Numbered from the stretch's first letter, positions 22,275-33,972 are shown. The stretch is 64,000 nucleotides of DNA from Massariosphaeria phaeospora (GCA_011032825.1 JAADJZ010000018.1:930001-994000), one strand, 5' to 3'. A program made the numbers and translations. The notes: generated by a model not told the origin, from the letters alone.

Positions 22275-23483
22275 TCAGAGTCGTTTCCCAGGAACGAAGA
22301 TGAACAGCGAACAGACGGCTGCATCAACGAGGAGGAACAGTGCCAACAGAGTCAGCGACCGTGCGTTCAGTGTCTTCCTAACGAACGGCTCGCGGATCCT
22401 GTTGAAGTCCATTAGGGTGTACTCGCTATAGCCCAGTAATGCAAGTATCGGGTCTAGCATGTACTGGTGGGTGAAGATGAAGTATATCGCAACCGTGAAG
22501 GGAAGGAGCAGCTGTTTCGTGTGAGCAAGTTGGGGATAGTAGAGAACATAACATTACGTACCCAGCATCTAGTTGCTCTTGATTTGTCAAGGAAGATGAG
22601 GATGAAGGCAGTCCATGCTGCTCCAAAGAAACTGATCAGGCCGATAATAAGTCTAATCATCATGCTCTGAGGAACAAGATTGCCGAGGCCCTTGCTCTGC
22701 AGGAATCCCGGGAAGGCGTCTCGCTCCATCGCTTGGAACACGTAGTCCTTTGCAGCGTCGAATAACTCGGGGTCACTTCGCTGATCAGGCCCTTCAATCG
22801 CTTCTTGGACATCATGGAGAATGCTCTGGGGGATGATTATTTCCCGTTCGGAGCCCGGTAACAGATATGTATAGAGAATCTTCTCGGCCGATGCACGCAG
22901 GTCCTCGCGTCGCGGAACAGCGTCTGAGGAATTCTGGCCCGGAGAACTCGAATCGCCTGGTGAATTGGTATCCAATGTCATGAAGCTTGCTCGCGGTGGG
23001 CGCTCCCGGCCTGGCGTGGAGGGATTTGAGTGGTTGCTACCGTGACTGTTCTGGGGAGAGTGCTGGCGACTTCCATGATCCGACCTGAGGAAAGCAGAGA
23101 GTCGCTGGTCCGAGACGTTGCCCTTCTCTCCTGATGGTCCCTCACCGGCGTTGTCTAGGATATACGACGACCGCTTGCTGTTCTTCTCCATCTCTGGCGT
23201 GTCCTCGATGACAGATCTGTGCAAGCGCCGGACGTAGAGACGGCACAATTGAAGGTGCTGGGAGACGTCGAGCCTGTTCGGGGGTTAGTCAAGTTTCCCC
23301 GCAGTATGGGCGCGCATCCAGAGCTTACCAGAAGTCGAGATAATCAACCGATCGCTGCTGATCTCGCATGTAGATATAGAAGGAAAATAGATCGAGAGGC
23401 GCAACCGTCTTACGGCTCAAGACCTCGAACAGCGTAGGGAAGCGGTTGCGGTTGAGCTCCGCCGGCAACGGTGACTCCGACAT
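22275..23483 (-). CDS. rax1: Rax1-like RGS-domain membrane protein
   Basis: Three exons: 23483..23329, 23273..22562, 22511..22275, with introns of 55 and 50 b; 367 residues. It opens MSESPLPAELNRNRFPTLFE VLSRKT, then FSFYIYMRDQQRSVDYLDFW across the first intron into LDVSQHLQLCRLYVRRL, which is the N-terminal part of an RGS domain. A Ser-rich insert (about 85-160) splits it, and the rest of the RGS fold resumes at DLRASAEKILYTYLLPGSER through DYVFQAMERDAFPGFLQSKG. Three hydrophobic segments follow: one before the last intron (MMIRLIIGLISFFGAAWTAF), one just after it (LLLPFTVAIYFIF) and one at the end (SLTLLALFLLVDAAVCSLFIF). RGS insert plus C-terminal membrane spans is the Rax1 layout, a protein of bud-site selection and polar growth in yeast and of conidiation and stress in some moulds. 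Assignment by layout and recalled sequence. Confidence 0.8.
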
Positions 23484-24383
23484 GGCGCTGGCTCGCAGCT
23501 TTCGCTGGCAACGGGAGAGCAGAAGCGCAGAGAATGGCAGGTCGGGCTCAGGGTCGGCAGAGGACGTGGTGCGTGTTGCGTGGATTCGGGGTGCTCAGGC
23601 GGTGGGCGCGGAGTACCGGCGATGCGACTTCCTGCTTCGTTGCGATGGCTGGGCAGGAGGTATGGAGAGTGGCGAGGGCGTGTAGGGAACGACGAGAAGT
23701 TGGGTAGGATGGCCGACGACGAGGTGAGCGAGTGTGGGAGATTCGACGTGTCGGAGTCCAATGGAGGTCAGATCGCGAGCCCTAGAGTGAAGTCGGGAAA
23801 TGAGCTGTTGCGGTTGGGTTTGCTTGGCGCGGGTGGCTTGCTACGGCGCGGATGGGCGCGCTTTGCGCTCGTTGCGCGACGATCAGAGAGCAGACCCCGT
23901 CACCGGAAGCTCATCGGGCTGCCAGCGCAAGAAAGATGATATTGGTTGTTAGTAGACTGGGGTTGTGAGATGATGCAGCGGAGGCGTCGCTCAAACCTGG
24001 CGGAGCACGAGTGTGAAACAGGACCTCACAGGCACCGCAGCACAAATTGAGGACCTCGGGAATCGGCGACAAGGCGAACGTCATGTGATTACGCAAAAGC
24101 CAACCTTGGAACCCTTAGACGCACATTTCGCCTACAGAGAGTAGACCACCATCTGAGCGACATGCAGCTTCCTGGTTTTACTTCTCGGGGTGTTCGCAGC
24201 ATCTGCGACGGCGCTGTTCAGAGGCGCAGCACCAGCTTACTTGAGCCTTTTGTTGTTTCCAGGCAACAGCTGTGCCACAGTCGCTATATAAAGCGCATGT
24301 CCACATCGTGCGAAACTACCTCACACTCGTTTCGCTCCACTTTGCAGCAACCCATATATCCAATCGCAAAGAAAACCGCAACT
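23484..24383. other. Intergenic region with divergent promoters
   Basis: Lies between divergent genes (Rax1-like leftward, 2OG oxygenase rightward). Long frames at 23417-23939 are GC-rich shadows. The in-frame codons upstream of 24384 (back to 24162) form a possible N-terminal extension of the oxygenase gene. Confidence 0.35.
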
Positions 24384-25278
24384 ATGGGGAACGATTTTAA
24401 ATTCGACTTTATGGAGGACAACAAGAATTTTAAGGTACCGGACGGCTTCCTCGACGGCCCCGCCCCAGATCTCCAAAAGTCTACCATCGACTGGGCCAAA
24501 ACTGATGTGCGGGAGTACGACGGTCTGTGGGCTGTAGTGCTAGATGGTGTTCTCTCACAAAGCGAGTGCGACACGCTGGTCGCTGTAGCCGAAGCATCTA
24601 CGGAAGGGACATGGGAGAGAGCCATGGTGAACATTGGTAATGGTCGTCAGGCCATGTATGAGGATACGCGGAAGTGCGGCCGCATAATCTACGATAGCCG
24701 TGAGCTTGCCGCGAAGATCTGGGCAAGAATCGAAGCAGCTGTACCGGAAATCCACACGTTAGAGAACTGGGCTGATGTCACCGGAATTGGGCCCCAAAGG
24801 CGGGACGAAGTGTGGAAAGTAACAAGATTGAATGAGCGGATGAGATTCCTCAAGTACATTGGTGGCGAGTACTTTAGGCGTAAGAATAAAACGGCTGCAT
24901 TGAGGATAGACATAGCTAACAGCCCAAGCCCACGGTGATGGATGCTACGAAACGCCTGATCGCAAAGAGCGGTCATACTTCACGCTTCATCTCTATCTGA
25001 ACGACGCCGAGGGCAAGGATGGGCAGGAAGAACTCGAGGGAGGAGCTACAACTTTCCATGCCTTGGATATGATTCGACGCGTGGATGTTGTGCCGAAGGC
25101 TGGGCGAGTCCTCATGTTCCAGCACCGATCCCTGCTCCATTCAGGCGACGACGTTATAAGCGGCACCAAGTACACGATGCGGTCGGATCTCATGTATCGG
25201 AAGGACGATAAATCTTCCACTCAGGTTCAGGGTGATGGTCGTAGAGCGATAGCGTCGAAGGGCGATGCCTGGTCGTGA
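24384..25278 (+). CDS. 2-oxoglutarate/Fe(II) oxygenase, prolyl 4-hydroxylase-like
   Basis: Exons 24384..24879 and 24923..25278 around a 43-b intron with a CTAAC branch site; 283 residues. The second half is a 2OG-Fe(II) oxygenase domain: the iron motif HxD is His169-Gly-Asp171 and is assembled right after the intron (YFRPQAHGDG). The distal iron ligand is His238 in HRSLLHSG, and the likely 2-oxoglutarate base is Lys248 in GTKYTMRSDLMYR. The YFTLHLYLND strand and the EGGATTFHAL segment also match prolyl 4-hydroxylases. There is no signal peptide with this start, so the enzyme looks cytosolic. An in-frame ATG at 24162 or 24298 could extend the protein by 74 or 28 residues, but the sequence there is not conserved-looking. 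Substrate unknown. Confidence 0.8.
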
Positions 25279-26243
25279 TGTGCCACACATTTTTGATTAG
25301 CAGTATCCTTGGAACCAGATAGCAGAGAGTGGACGCAGACTTACAGTAGTAAAAAAGAGTTGAACGGCCTGCCTCGCCAGAGTAACCAGAATCGAATGAT
25401 ACTGTCCCTCTTTCGCTAAAAGCTACTCGAGGTCGAGTACGCTGCGTATTGGACTACGGTGTCACTCCAGTAGAGCACACAATCTTCGCACAGACTCCCA
25501 TAGGGACACCAGTCGGCGCAGGCGCTGCCCCGAGAGACAGTTCGTTGCTTTCTGGGCCCTGAGTTTTCTGATGCCAGATGCAGACGTGAGTCACGCCAGA
25601 CCCTTACGGGCAGTGATGTCGGCGCGAGCCGACAAAAAGAGGTGAAGATTACTCCGAATTTCTCATTTGCATTCATGGACGAGCTGACGACCGTGGAACG
25701 GCTCAGAGTCTGTTTGTGAGCAAAGAAACGCAGCGTTGGCGAGGCAGGCCGTTGGAGAAAAAAGGTGCGGCGGCGCGGGGCTGCTGAGTTTTGTAGCTCG
25801 CGCCGCCGCTAGGGCAAAACTAGTTCCGGTCCGAGACTTGGCACGATCAAACAAACGCGCACCTGCATTTCCACAGTCTCAGCCGTCCTAAGCACCTCAT
25901 CAACGCATGAGCTACAACAAACCCCTGTTGCTTCCGACTCTTAAGGCTATATCACCATACTAGCAGGAGGACCGCGGGATGCTTACATTCGGGCTCTCGT
26001 ACTCTTTCATAGCCCTTGGAAACGTTGACATGGGCATCATCCCGGATGCCCCGTCGAGCGTCGCCGAGCGCCACCTTAACTTGCATATGTTTACCTGTGG
26101 CTGAGACCGCTGGTTATACCACGTTGCCCTGATCTTGGGCCTCTCCTCCGTCCATAAACCCTACACCATCTACCACCATGGCTACCACTGCTCAAGGCCT
26201 GATGCCACCATTCGTTGCCCCTTTATAAGCCGCCGGGACCGCG
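25279..26243. other. Intergenic region between 2OG oxygenase gene and F-box pseudogene
   Basis: No coding signal, RNA gene or repeat recognised. Short frames on the minus strand (up to 86 codons) have no domain. Confidence 0.35.
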
Positions 26244-27775
26244 ATGGAAAGCCTTCCGCTTGAAGTCGTCAAACGATAGTCAGGGCGCTTGAATGCTTCG
26301 ATTATTCTCTCTATCTATACTCTGAGTTTACTGAGATGCCTATAGACAAGATCGTCCTAGGTTCCCGCTCTCAGGAATATTTGATATAGGTTATCTTCAC
26401 TGGAGAATCCCGCAACGACATCTGCAACACACGTCTGGCTTGTCGCAAGTTACACCACAGTTCTTTCAAGAGCTTCGGAAGACTCCTTAGTAACTGCAGG
26501 TTTCGTCTTACAAAAGCCAGCATGGACGACCTGGTTAGCATTGGCTGAATCCAGTCACTGGCTCCTTGCATACGGACGCTTACGATTGGAAATGCTATTT
26601 TCATTCTGGATAACCACCCTATACTACTTGATACATTCGTACGTTCTGGACTAGTAGATGGATACTAACTACTTGTTGCCTACAACAAATGCGCACAGTA
26701 GCAGGCTAAAAATGCAAGACGTACTGCTACAATTCTTGCGAAGGCCTTTCAGTTGTTCACGAACCTAGAGAACATCCAGATCGTTGTCAGTGACTACCCA
26801 ACCTACCTTGGTGGCTAGCTAGAACCAGGCGACGACGACTTGATGTAAAGTGGGACCATGTTTTATAATAGCTCAACCTCTATCCAAGACAAGCATGTGC
26901 GCGGAATTTACCAGGTCCGAGCATTAAACGACCTAGGCATCTTCCTTGCGTTGACAAAGGCCAACATTAATCTCAAAGACATGAGATTCTCTAGAGGGTA
27001 CCTATACTTCCTATCGCTTAGTCAATTGGTCTCGTTGCCCGCCCTACACACCCTGCGTGTCGGCGTTCGACCGGCCTGCTTCGAAGAAAAGGCAGACGGA
27101 ACCTGCTCGCCATTTCTAACTGTACTGAAAGAAGCCAAAGGCTTGAAAGATTTGTCCTTGATCCTCTTGTATGAGCTAGACAAATACAGTCACGACCGAA
27201 CACTGCCGAAGAACCTGAATATGTCCAAGACGACGATCAAGGTACTCCGCCATCACCAACACCTGAGCCGGGTTTGCCTCACCGAAGCATGGGCCTTCAC
27301 GGAACCTGAACTGATGGATTTTGTGGCTCAACACTCTTCAAGTCTCAGCTGCCTCATGCTGGAGTATCCTGTGTTGGGCGGCTCCTGGGAAACTGTCCTC
27401 AAGGGAATTGCGCGGGCAACGCAGAACAAGCTGCAGTTTCTCGGCGTGCGAAGGCCAATGAAGATTGACTGGAATACCAACTCCATTGCTGAAGTCGATA
27501 TCCCTGTGAGCGAGCTACCGCGGTTCACTCATCCGGTCGACTTGGAATTCCCTTGGGTAAGCAAGGACCACTGTTTTGAGCAGGTGAACGGGGGAGTCGA
27601 CGGCTCTCCACCATACGGTCGCCCATTCCAGCACACTGGGGATCGAACTGATAGCAGTCCAATCATAGAACTAGGAGAGGGAGAACATTTTGACAATATT
27701 CGGAATATTAGGAGTCGGCGCATAGGATGGCAACACCTCGACATTTCTCGGGCTGGCTGTCACTGCATTGCTTAG
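26244..27775 (+). pseudogene. F-box protein pseudogene
   Basis: Reading from ATG at 26244 gives MESLPLEVVK, a typical start of a fungal F-box protein, then a stop almost at once. A one-base shift restores the frame: ALECFDYSLYLYSEFTEMPI, then after a stop FTGESRNDICNTRLACRKLH HSSFKSFGRLL, which is the usual continuation of F-box/LRR-like proteins. In that frame stops follow at about 26387 (TAG), 26546 (TGA), 26666 (TAA), 26699 (TAG), 26813 (TAG) and 26846 (TAA). From 26858 the frame is open to 27775 and encodes 305 residues with leucine-rich segments (LSQLVSLPALHTLRV). The open 3' part could be mistaken for a gene, but it lacks the F-box and starts in the middle of the homologous protein. Most stops look like C-to-T or G-to-A changes; this could be mild RIP or ordinary decay. 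F-box proteins recruit substrates to SCF ubiquitin ligases. Confidence 0.75.
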
Positions 27776-27937
27776 TACATCAGATGCGATGAGGCTGTGA
27801 GAAGGTATCGCCAGTTCACTCCCTTACATGATGGAGGAGTGTAATATGTTCTTTGTCGGCATCATGTTGTTGCACGGGAGTAGCCCTTATGGTAACTTTA
27901 TATACTGACGGCCATGCCATCGGCGACTACAGAGTTC

Positions 27938-28846
27938 TCAGCCTGTCCATACCGGCGGTCCAGGAATCTTGTACTCCTACACCGAGTTAGTATCTATCAA
28001 TCTAATCCCTCTTTTAACAGGTTCGCACTTACCGTCCGACTCGCAACCTCTGGCGCATAGATATCAATATTGATCTCCGGCTCTGCTTCTCATCAGCATA
28101 AACCCTCTCTCCCTCCAACAGCACTTACGATCCATGGAATACACCCCCGGAATCTTCGCCAGATACTCCTCCCCCGGAAACCCCTCCCCCTGCCCCTTAA
28201 CCTCCAAATGCGCACACTCAGGGTACCACTGCGGCTTATTCGCGCTATGCAAGCTGATAATCTCATGCCTTATCAAGTACTTCCCCGGCCGCAGCGCCGC
28301 AGGCACCCTCTCGCTCCACAAGCTCGGCGCGCCATCCCAGCGACTAAACGTCTTCTGGAACCAGTCGCCCGTCTCGATATCCCCGGCCTGCAGCCCCTTC
28401 TCGCCGATCTTGAACCACGCGGCGGCGCTGGCGTCGAGCGCGCGGCAGTCGGCGCCGCAGTGCGCCATCCAGGCCACCATGGGGCCGACCGTGTGCACCC
28501 ACGAGTAGTACACGGCGGTGATGGTCGCGCCGGCCGTGATGGGGATGCTGGCGCGCGCGGGCGTGCCCGGGAAGTTGCAGGCTAGGGAGAGGTTGCTGGG
28601 CTGGAAGATGGGTTCGTTGGTGGTCCATTTGCGTTGTGGCATCCAGTCGGCGAGGTCTTGGGCTTCTTGTGGGGCGTAGGGGTCGTAGCTGGGGGGTTGG
28701 TGTGTGGTTAGAATGCGGAGACGAGATGAAGGGGAGAGGACGGACCCTGGGTACCAGGTGTCTCCTACGGTGTAGTTTACAGCACCGCCGTGTGCGGATG
28801 CGTACTGGGCGAGGCACCCGAAGATAGGAGCAAGGAGGTGCCACAT
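27938..28846 (-). CDS. AA9 lytic polysaccharide monooxygenase (former GH61)
   Basis: Four exons: 28846..28746, 28688..28129, 28082..28033 and 27976..27938, introns of 57, 46 and 56 b; 249 residues. The signal peptide is MWHLLAPIFGCLAQYASA, leaving His19 as the first mature residue (HGGAVNYTV). That N-terminal histidine is one arm of the copper histidine brace. The first intron is needed to give the family's GDTWYPG-YDPYAP sequence. The second brace histidine is in YYSWVHTVGPMVAWMAHCGA DC, which matches the HxxGPxxxxxxxC pattern. Later segments (WFKIGEKGL, GKYLIRHEIISLHSA, PQWYPECAHLEV) are typical of AA9, and the last tiny exon supplies the usual IPGPPVWTG C-terminus. The enzyme is secreted and cleaves cellulose or other beta-1,4-glucans oxidatively. 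It has no carbohydrate-binding module. Divergent neighbour at 29612 is a CE1 esterase. Confidence 0.9.
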
Positions 28847-29611
28847 TGTGGAGAACGTACTGCGTATGATCAACGCAAAGCAGGTAAGACGTCAGTTGCG
28901 TCGTTTTGATCCTTTCCCTATGGTGAGCTTTCAGAAGCTATGTAGAAATAAGCTCTTACCTAAGTTTTAGCAGGTACTACTTTTCCAACAAAGGCATTCC
29001 CGAGTACAGTTCGAAGAGCGCAGCTCAATCCACGTAGGTCTCCGCCGCCACTGGGCTTGAAAGCCGGGCCACATCATGTGGTACTTACTATAACACCTGC
29101 ACCTTTGACCCGAACATTCTAGAATATACAATGGTCAGTTGATCCGACAGTAGAGTGCGTTCCGCATCGGCAGTCCTGTCCATTAATATAGGGCACGCGG
29201 ACCCTGCCGTAGTACTGGTTCCGCATCTAGTCAAAGTTCCCTTCCAGCGGAGCGCGAATCTGCTCAACGGGAAACTGGAACCAGCAATCATGCGTGCCCG
29301 CGTGTCTTGCGGGGTTGAATTTGGTCTGACGACGTGGGGAAAGGCAAGGTCAATCAATATGCGGCTGATATGGAGAATGCTTGGTTGAAAGCTTGATATG
29401 CTTATCCCTGCCGTTTAGGCTGATGGCCAATTCATAGCACACGCTCATCTTTTGTATAGCATCATATGCTCGGTGTATGAATTGGTCGATCGAATACTGA
29501 TGGCTAGAGACCTCCGCATTCCCAAACGGCCGGCTGGACAATGTGGAGGAACGCAGTACAAATACTCCAAGGACGTTCGCTCATGGACATGTTGGGTTGC
29601 TCAAATTCAAA
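28847..29611. promoter_or_regulatory. Shared divergent promoter region of LPMO and esterase genes
   Basis: 765 b lie between the two start codons. By eye there is one GGCTGA hexamer (29418-29423) that fits the GGCTRR consensus of the xylanase activator XlnR, and GCGGAG/GTGGGG hexamers fitting the CreA consensus SYGGRG. Such short sites occur often by chance, so this is weak evidence of carbon-source control. Confidence 0.3.
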
Positions 29612-30595
29612 ATGCATTTCCAGACCATTGCCACAGTTTTGACGTTCGGGTCGTCGGCGCTTGCTGCGCAGTTGACGCAGGTTTCCAACTATGGAGGCAG
29701 TGCGAGAGCGAAGCCTGGGATGTATGTTGTTTCTGTGCTCTCTACAGTCTCACAATATTACCAAACTGACAATGAAATAGGTGGGTATACGTGCCCGACC
29801 AGGTCAAGAGCAACGCACTCGTCGTTGCCATCCACTCCTGTCAATCGTCTGGCCAAAAGTACTTCCAAAATGCCAAGATCCCATGGAAACAAGGCTCCGA
29901 TCGTAAGGGATACGTGACGGTATGGCCAAGTTCGACAACCGAATGCTGGGATGTCTCCAGTAAGGCGTCACTTTCGCATGACGGCGGTGGCGATTCCAAT
30001 GCTATTGCGAATATGATCAAGTACGCCATCACGCAATACAAGATCGATCCGGCTAAAGTATTCGTGACTGGAGGGTCTTCAGGAGGTAAGTTTATGTTTC
30101 CAAGATGTAATGAGGAGCAACACTTACCAGCGCCCAGGAATGATGTCCAATGTCCTAGCAGCCACATACCCCGAACTCATCAGCGCCGTGTCGCTGTACT
30201 CTGGCGTGCCGGCCGGTTGTTTCGTGTCAGCGTCTGGCCAAGCCGCAGCCTGGAACAACACGTGCTCTGGCGGCCAGAGCACAGCGACGGCTCAGAAATG
30301 GGGAGACGTGGTTCGAGCCATGTATCCCGGCTACAACGAAACGAGACCCAAGATGCAGGTCTGGCATGGCTCGACGGACGGCACTCTCGCGCCGAGGAAC
30401 TACGAGGAGACCATCAAACAGTGGACTAACGTTTTTGGCGTTACCACTACCCCTACTTCGTCCAAGCCGGACACTCCTGAGAAGAACTACCGGACTGATG
30501 ATTTCGGACCGAGTGTTCAGGGGATTTGGGCACAGGGTGTTGGGCATTCGGTCCCGTCGCATCTGGATGTCTCAGAAGCCTGGTTCGGGCTTTGA
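29612..30595 (+). CDS. CE1-type acetylxylan/feruloyl esterase, secreted
   Basis: Three exons: 29612..29721, 29781..30085 and 30138..30595, introns of 59 and 52 b; 290 residues. The signal peptide is MHFQTIATVLTFGSSALA. The first exon join gives WVYVPDQVKSNALVVAIHSC, the oxyanion-side strand of CE1 esterases. The nucleophile elbow GGSSGG (residues 134-139) is interrupted by the second intron and continues MMSNVLAATYPELISAVSLY SG. A catalytic Asp is likely in VWHGSTDGTLAP, and the His in GVGHSVPSHL near the C-terminus. The order matches poly(3-hydroxybutyrate)-depolymerase-like acetylxylan esterases of ascomycetes. It should remove acetyl or feruloyl groups from plant xylan outside the cell. 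No carbohydrate-binding module is present. Acetyl versus feruloyl preference cannot be told from sequence. Confidence 0.88.
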
Positions 30596-31744
30596 AGCAT
30601 GGCCGGTAGAACCTTATGATATCTGCTGGAGCATACGAATCATGTAAATTAGGCCCCAAAAGGCGAATAGGATTGGGAAGTACTACCGGAAGGAAGTGCG
30701 TTGCTCATGAACCTTGTCCAGGCCTACCATATGTCCATGTCGATATAGGCTTTATAATTCTCCCATTCCCCAAATCTTGTCTGCCGATAGAATAAGCTCT
30801 GGTAGTCTTACGCAGGTGGTTTTTAGCTGTCGAGGAGGAAGTATAAGATCTGTTCTGTGTGACGCGGCCATGGCTGAAGATGCTGCGGAACCTCATGGGA
30901 CAATCATCGACTCTACATGAAAATAAGGTATCTTCCCTGTCCGCCATGTAGACATCAGATGTCGATGAGAATATGGACACCTATGAAGAGGAATAGTGGT
31001 TGGTGAAAATTGGTTATCAGGGCGCGAGCCTAGACGGGCAAGGGTTCGCAGCGAGTAATCATGCCTGGACCTAGCGAGTATGCCCTTGAAGCCATGGATA
31101 GGGGCAGCAAAACGAATCTCTGATGAATTTACATGAGTTGCCGTTGCGATGATGGGTAGCACCATGTAGCGAATGTCGTGGTGGGAGGAGTGAGTTATGA
31201 GTTGTGTGTGCTTACACTATAGGATCGGGTTAGGCCTAGTGCAATGAGCCCCGCCGCCCCTTCCCTGAGGTCGACATCTTCCTCATGCGACTACTACCAC
31301 CTACCACCTACCACCTACCGTAAAAGCCTCACACACGACTCCAATTCTAGCCCATGTCCCCTTTCTGGCACTCTTTTGATGAACAACGACGATTGAGGTC
31401 CCAAAGCTGCACCATGACGGATCACGCCAGCCCCTTTACCCAAGAGGAAGATGGGGGCTAAAACCCGTATATACGTCGGGGGCCGCCTCGCGTCGCGCAA
31501 GCTTCTTTCGACAATCAACCTCTCTGCATCTTTATTGTTACCTAATGCGTGTCTTCTAGAGACATTTAGACCAAGTCCGCTTTACACAGCTAGGTACGGC
31601 TCACATCAAACGCATCTGCTATTTTCAGCCCTCAAGTCTCTACCGAGATAATCCGGCCATTCACGAATACACACTCGCTGCGCAAGATTCAGGGACTGCA
31701 CGAAGTATCTGTGATAGAAGAGTACGCCGTTTAGTGTGTTCCTC
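30596..31744. other. Intergenic region
   Basis: A (CTACCAC)-like repeat lies at 31292-31320. Short frames on both strands have no domain. Likely the 3' end of the esterase gene and promoter of the gene at 31745. Confidence 0.35.
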
Positions 31745-33559
31745 ATGGCAATGGATGAAGAAGCGCGCCTCGCGACCACTGCCTTGGTCATTGCTGTGGT
31801 GGCACTCGTGATTGCGACTGGCCAATTTCTGCAGCAGATATTCGGAACAGCTGAAGGGTTCCGGCGATGTCAAGAGTCGGTAATTGGGCCTTGGGCTCGA
31901 CGGACCCGACTTAGTTGGCGATGGCAAGGATTTCGTTTCGAGACGAAGTTCACGACACCTTCCCTGGTCTACCTCTCTACATCCGAGCACCGCACTTTTC
32001 GTACAATGACGAACAATGAGGTACATTTTCTTGATTCCGCGCACACGCCACGAGACACGAAATTTTCATCCAAGGCTGAATTTCCGGAACTACCGGCAGA
32101 GCTGAAATTGACTCTGGAAGGAACCAGATCCCAGTCCTTTCAAGCCGATACAGTTACTTGGATGCCACTCCTAAAGTCGATATATGAGCATGAGAAGCGG
32201 GTTGTCAACCATGGACAAGACAAGAGCCAGTCTGGTGTAGAGGTTCTTCAAAGCGTGGCTGTTCATCAATCGCACCAAGACATAAAGATGCACGGTGAAA
32301 GAAGCGAAACTCACGGTGACCAGACCTTCGCTGCTGTCGAGTTGATCGAAAGGTCTTGGGATCTGATTCCTCCCGACGTAGTGCGGCCCTTTGCACATAC
32401 GACAGTCGGTAGCTTGATAACGACGGCAAACCGGCTTGGTATTCGGTGGCAAGACTTCAGGCCCGGCCAAGGAGTTCTCAACGCTCAAGGAAACGGCCAT
32501 AGCATTTGGTCGACCAACGTCCGAGGATTGGGTATACTGTGCGAGTATCGTTACGATCACGGTAAGATAAATGGACCCACACCGTCTCAAGCAGAGCAGA
32601 TGATAGTTTCAAGAAACTCGGACGCGCTGCGCTGTGGTTGTATTCCGCAAACGAAATTCCTGGGGCCCAATGCAAGCGTTATTCCATTAGTCGATGATGA
32701 CAATAACGATCGTCGTCTTATCGAGGTCTTCCTAGATCGAATCAAGTTCGATAAACCGATGCGGACGAGGATTCTGGAACAAGTTGGGGAAGATCTGCCC
32801 GCTGTGGAAGAGAATCACTTGACGCTGGTGGTCGCCGAAGCAATAGGCATTCTGGCCCCGTTCCTGCCGGTGGCAGGGTCATGTCTTACCAGGTTCTCGT
32901 GGCCTCTTCGAAACCGGCGTGACGCCTTATGTGTGTTCCTTTTCTGGGAAGGCCGAGCAACCCTACTATACAGGCTGAAACAGCGATGTCGACAGGGCGC
33001 GTCCACAATTCTGCAGTGTATACTCTGTGGTATTGCGCATTTCGAAGAGAAATACCCTCATGATTTTTACTGTCGCTGGGACCGCGCATTAGCCACGAAA
33101 TCTGGGGATTCGGACGAAAAGGCAGACTTCATCGAGTTCTTCCGAAAAGAACATTCATGGGCAAGCGATAACTTGAAGGGGCGAAGTGCTGGACAAGCCA
33201 GCCATCGGGATAGCCCAGACGAGGAGGATGAAGCTGAAGATGTGCTCTTCAAGGTTTTTTCTAAGCATTCGAGAATGGCGGCCAGGGCACTTGAGATGGT
33301 AGCATCACATGCGTCAAGTGGCGAGAGATTTCGACCATACCTGAATGATAACGCTGTAGGAGGACCAGGTTTCGTAGAGCCAGTCCTGGACTTGGCAGAC
33401 CTGTATGTTGATCAGATGCAGGGGGATGACGACGAGGAAAAGTGGTGGTTGATGGCGTATCGGGCGATATGTTGGTATGCGACGATGCATTTGGATTTCT
33501 CGCAGGATCCGCTTCCGTCGTCGTATTTCGAGAGCGGCATGCCTGTCTATCTTGGGTGA
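31745..33559 (+). CDS. Large fungal-specific protein with N-terminal membrane segment
   Basis: An intron-free frame of 604 residues from the ATG at 31745 (a second ATG lies two codons on). The N-terminus is MAMDEEARLATTALVIAVVA LVIATGQFLQQIFGTAEGFR, a strong membrane helix followed by a conserved-looking RRCQESVIGPWARRTRLSWRW. Large families with this start are common in Pezizomycotina and some members have been labelled modin; I recall the label but not firm evidence for function. The middle of the protein has LLKSIYEHEKRVV, WDLIPPDVVRPFAHTTVGSL and DFRPGQGVLNAQGNGHSIWS, and the C-terminal half holds an acidic stretch (DSPDEEDEAEDVLF). No catalytic motif seen. Members often occur in repeat-rich or variable regions, which suits this location. 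Role unknown. Confidence 0.75.
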   Translation: MAMDEEARLATTALVIAVVALVIATGQFLQQIFGTAEGFRRCQESVIGPWARRTRLSWRWQGFRFETKFTTPSLVYLSTSEHRTFRTMTNNEVHFLDSAHTPRDTKFSSKAEFPELPAELKLTLEGTRSQSFQADTVTWMPLLKSIYEHEKRVVNHGQDKSQSGVEVLQSVAVHQSHQDIKMHGERSETHGDQTFAAVELIERSWDLIPPDVVRPFAHTTVGSLITTANRLGIRWQDFRPGQGVLNAQGNGHSIWSTNVRGLGILCEYRYDHGKINGPTPSQAEQMIVSRNSDALRCGCIPQTKFLGPNASVIPLVDDDNNDRRLIEVFLDRIKFDKPMRTRILEQVGEDLPAVEENHLTLVVAEAIGILAPFLPVAGSCLTRFSWPLRNRRDALCVFLFWEGRATLLYRLKQRCRQGASTILQCILCGIAHFEEKYPHDFYCRWDRALATKSGDSDEKADFIEFFRKEHSWASDNLKGRSAGQASHRDSPDEEDEAEDVLFKVFSKHSRMAARALEMVASHASSGERFRPYLNDNAVGGPGFVEPVLDLADLYVDQMQGDDDEEKWWLMAYRAICWYATMHLDFSQDPLPSSYFESGMPVYLG

Positions 33560-33972
33560 TGCCGGTAGAGGTAGAGGGCCCGCTAGCGGCTGCAGTGCGT
33601 GCTAGATGACCAAAGAGAGCAAAGCTTGGGTGGGGAGTACGCATCTCAAAGGACAGCTCAGTTGTAAGCCATGTTTTGCTGGGTGTTGTGATATATTCGT
33701 CTCGATGATGATGCAGAGAGGTGTTGGTGGTGGTGGTGGTGGGAGAGTAGAGCCGCGGTGGGCAGGGCCGACCAATCAGAAGAGCCGAGCTGAATTTCGG
33801 GAAGCTTCGCAGCTCGGGCGTCATAATTTCTTCCGGCGACTCGCACCCAACACAAACCACCACACCAAGACACCGCCCACCCACCGTCCGAGGCTGATCC
33901 GTTTGCACGCCTGCACCCCTCCGACGAGCCCGATTCAGCCAGAAGCGAACACCCGCTTGCCCGACAAACAGC
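33560..33972. other. Intergenic region with GGT microsatellite
   Basis: A GGTGGT run lies at 33722-33742. Probable promoter of the gene at 33973. A minus-strand frame of 251 codons (33261-34016) overlaps real genes on both sides and is a shadow. Confidence 0.4.
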
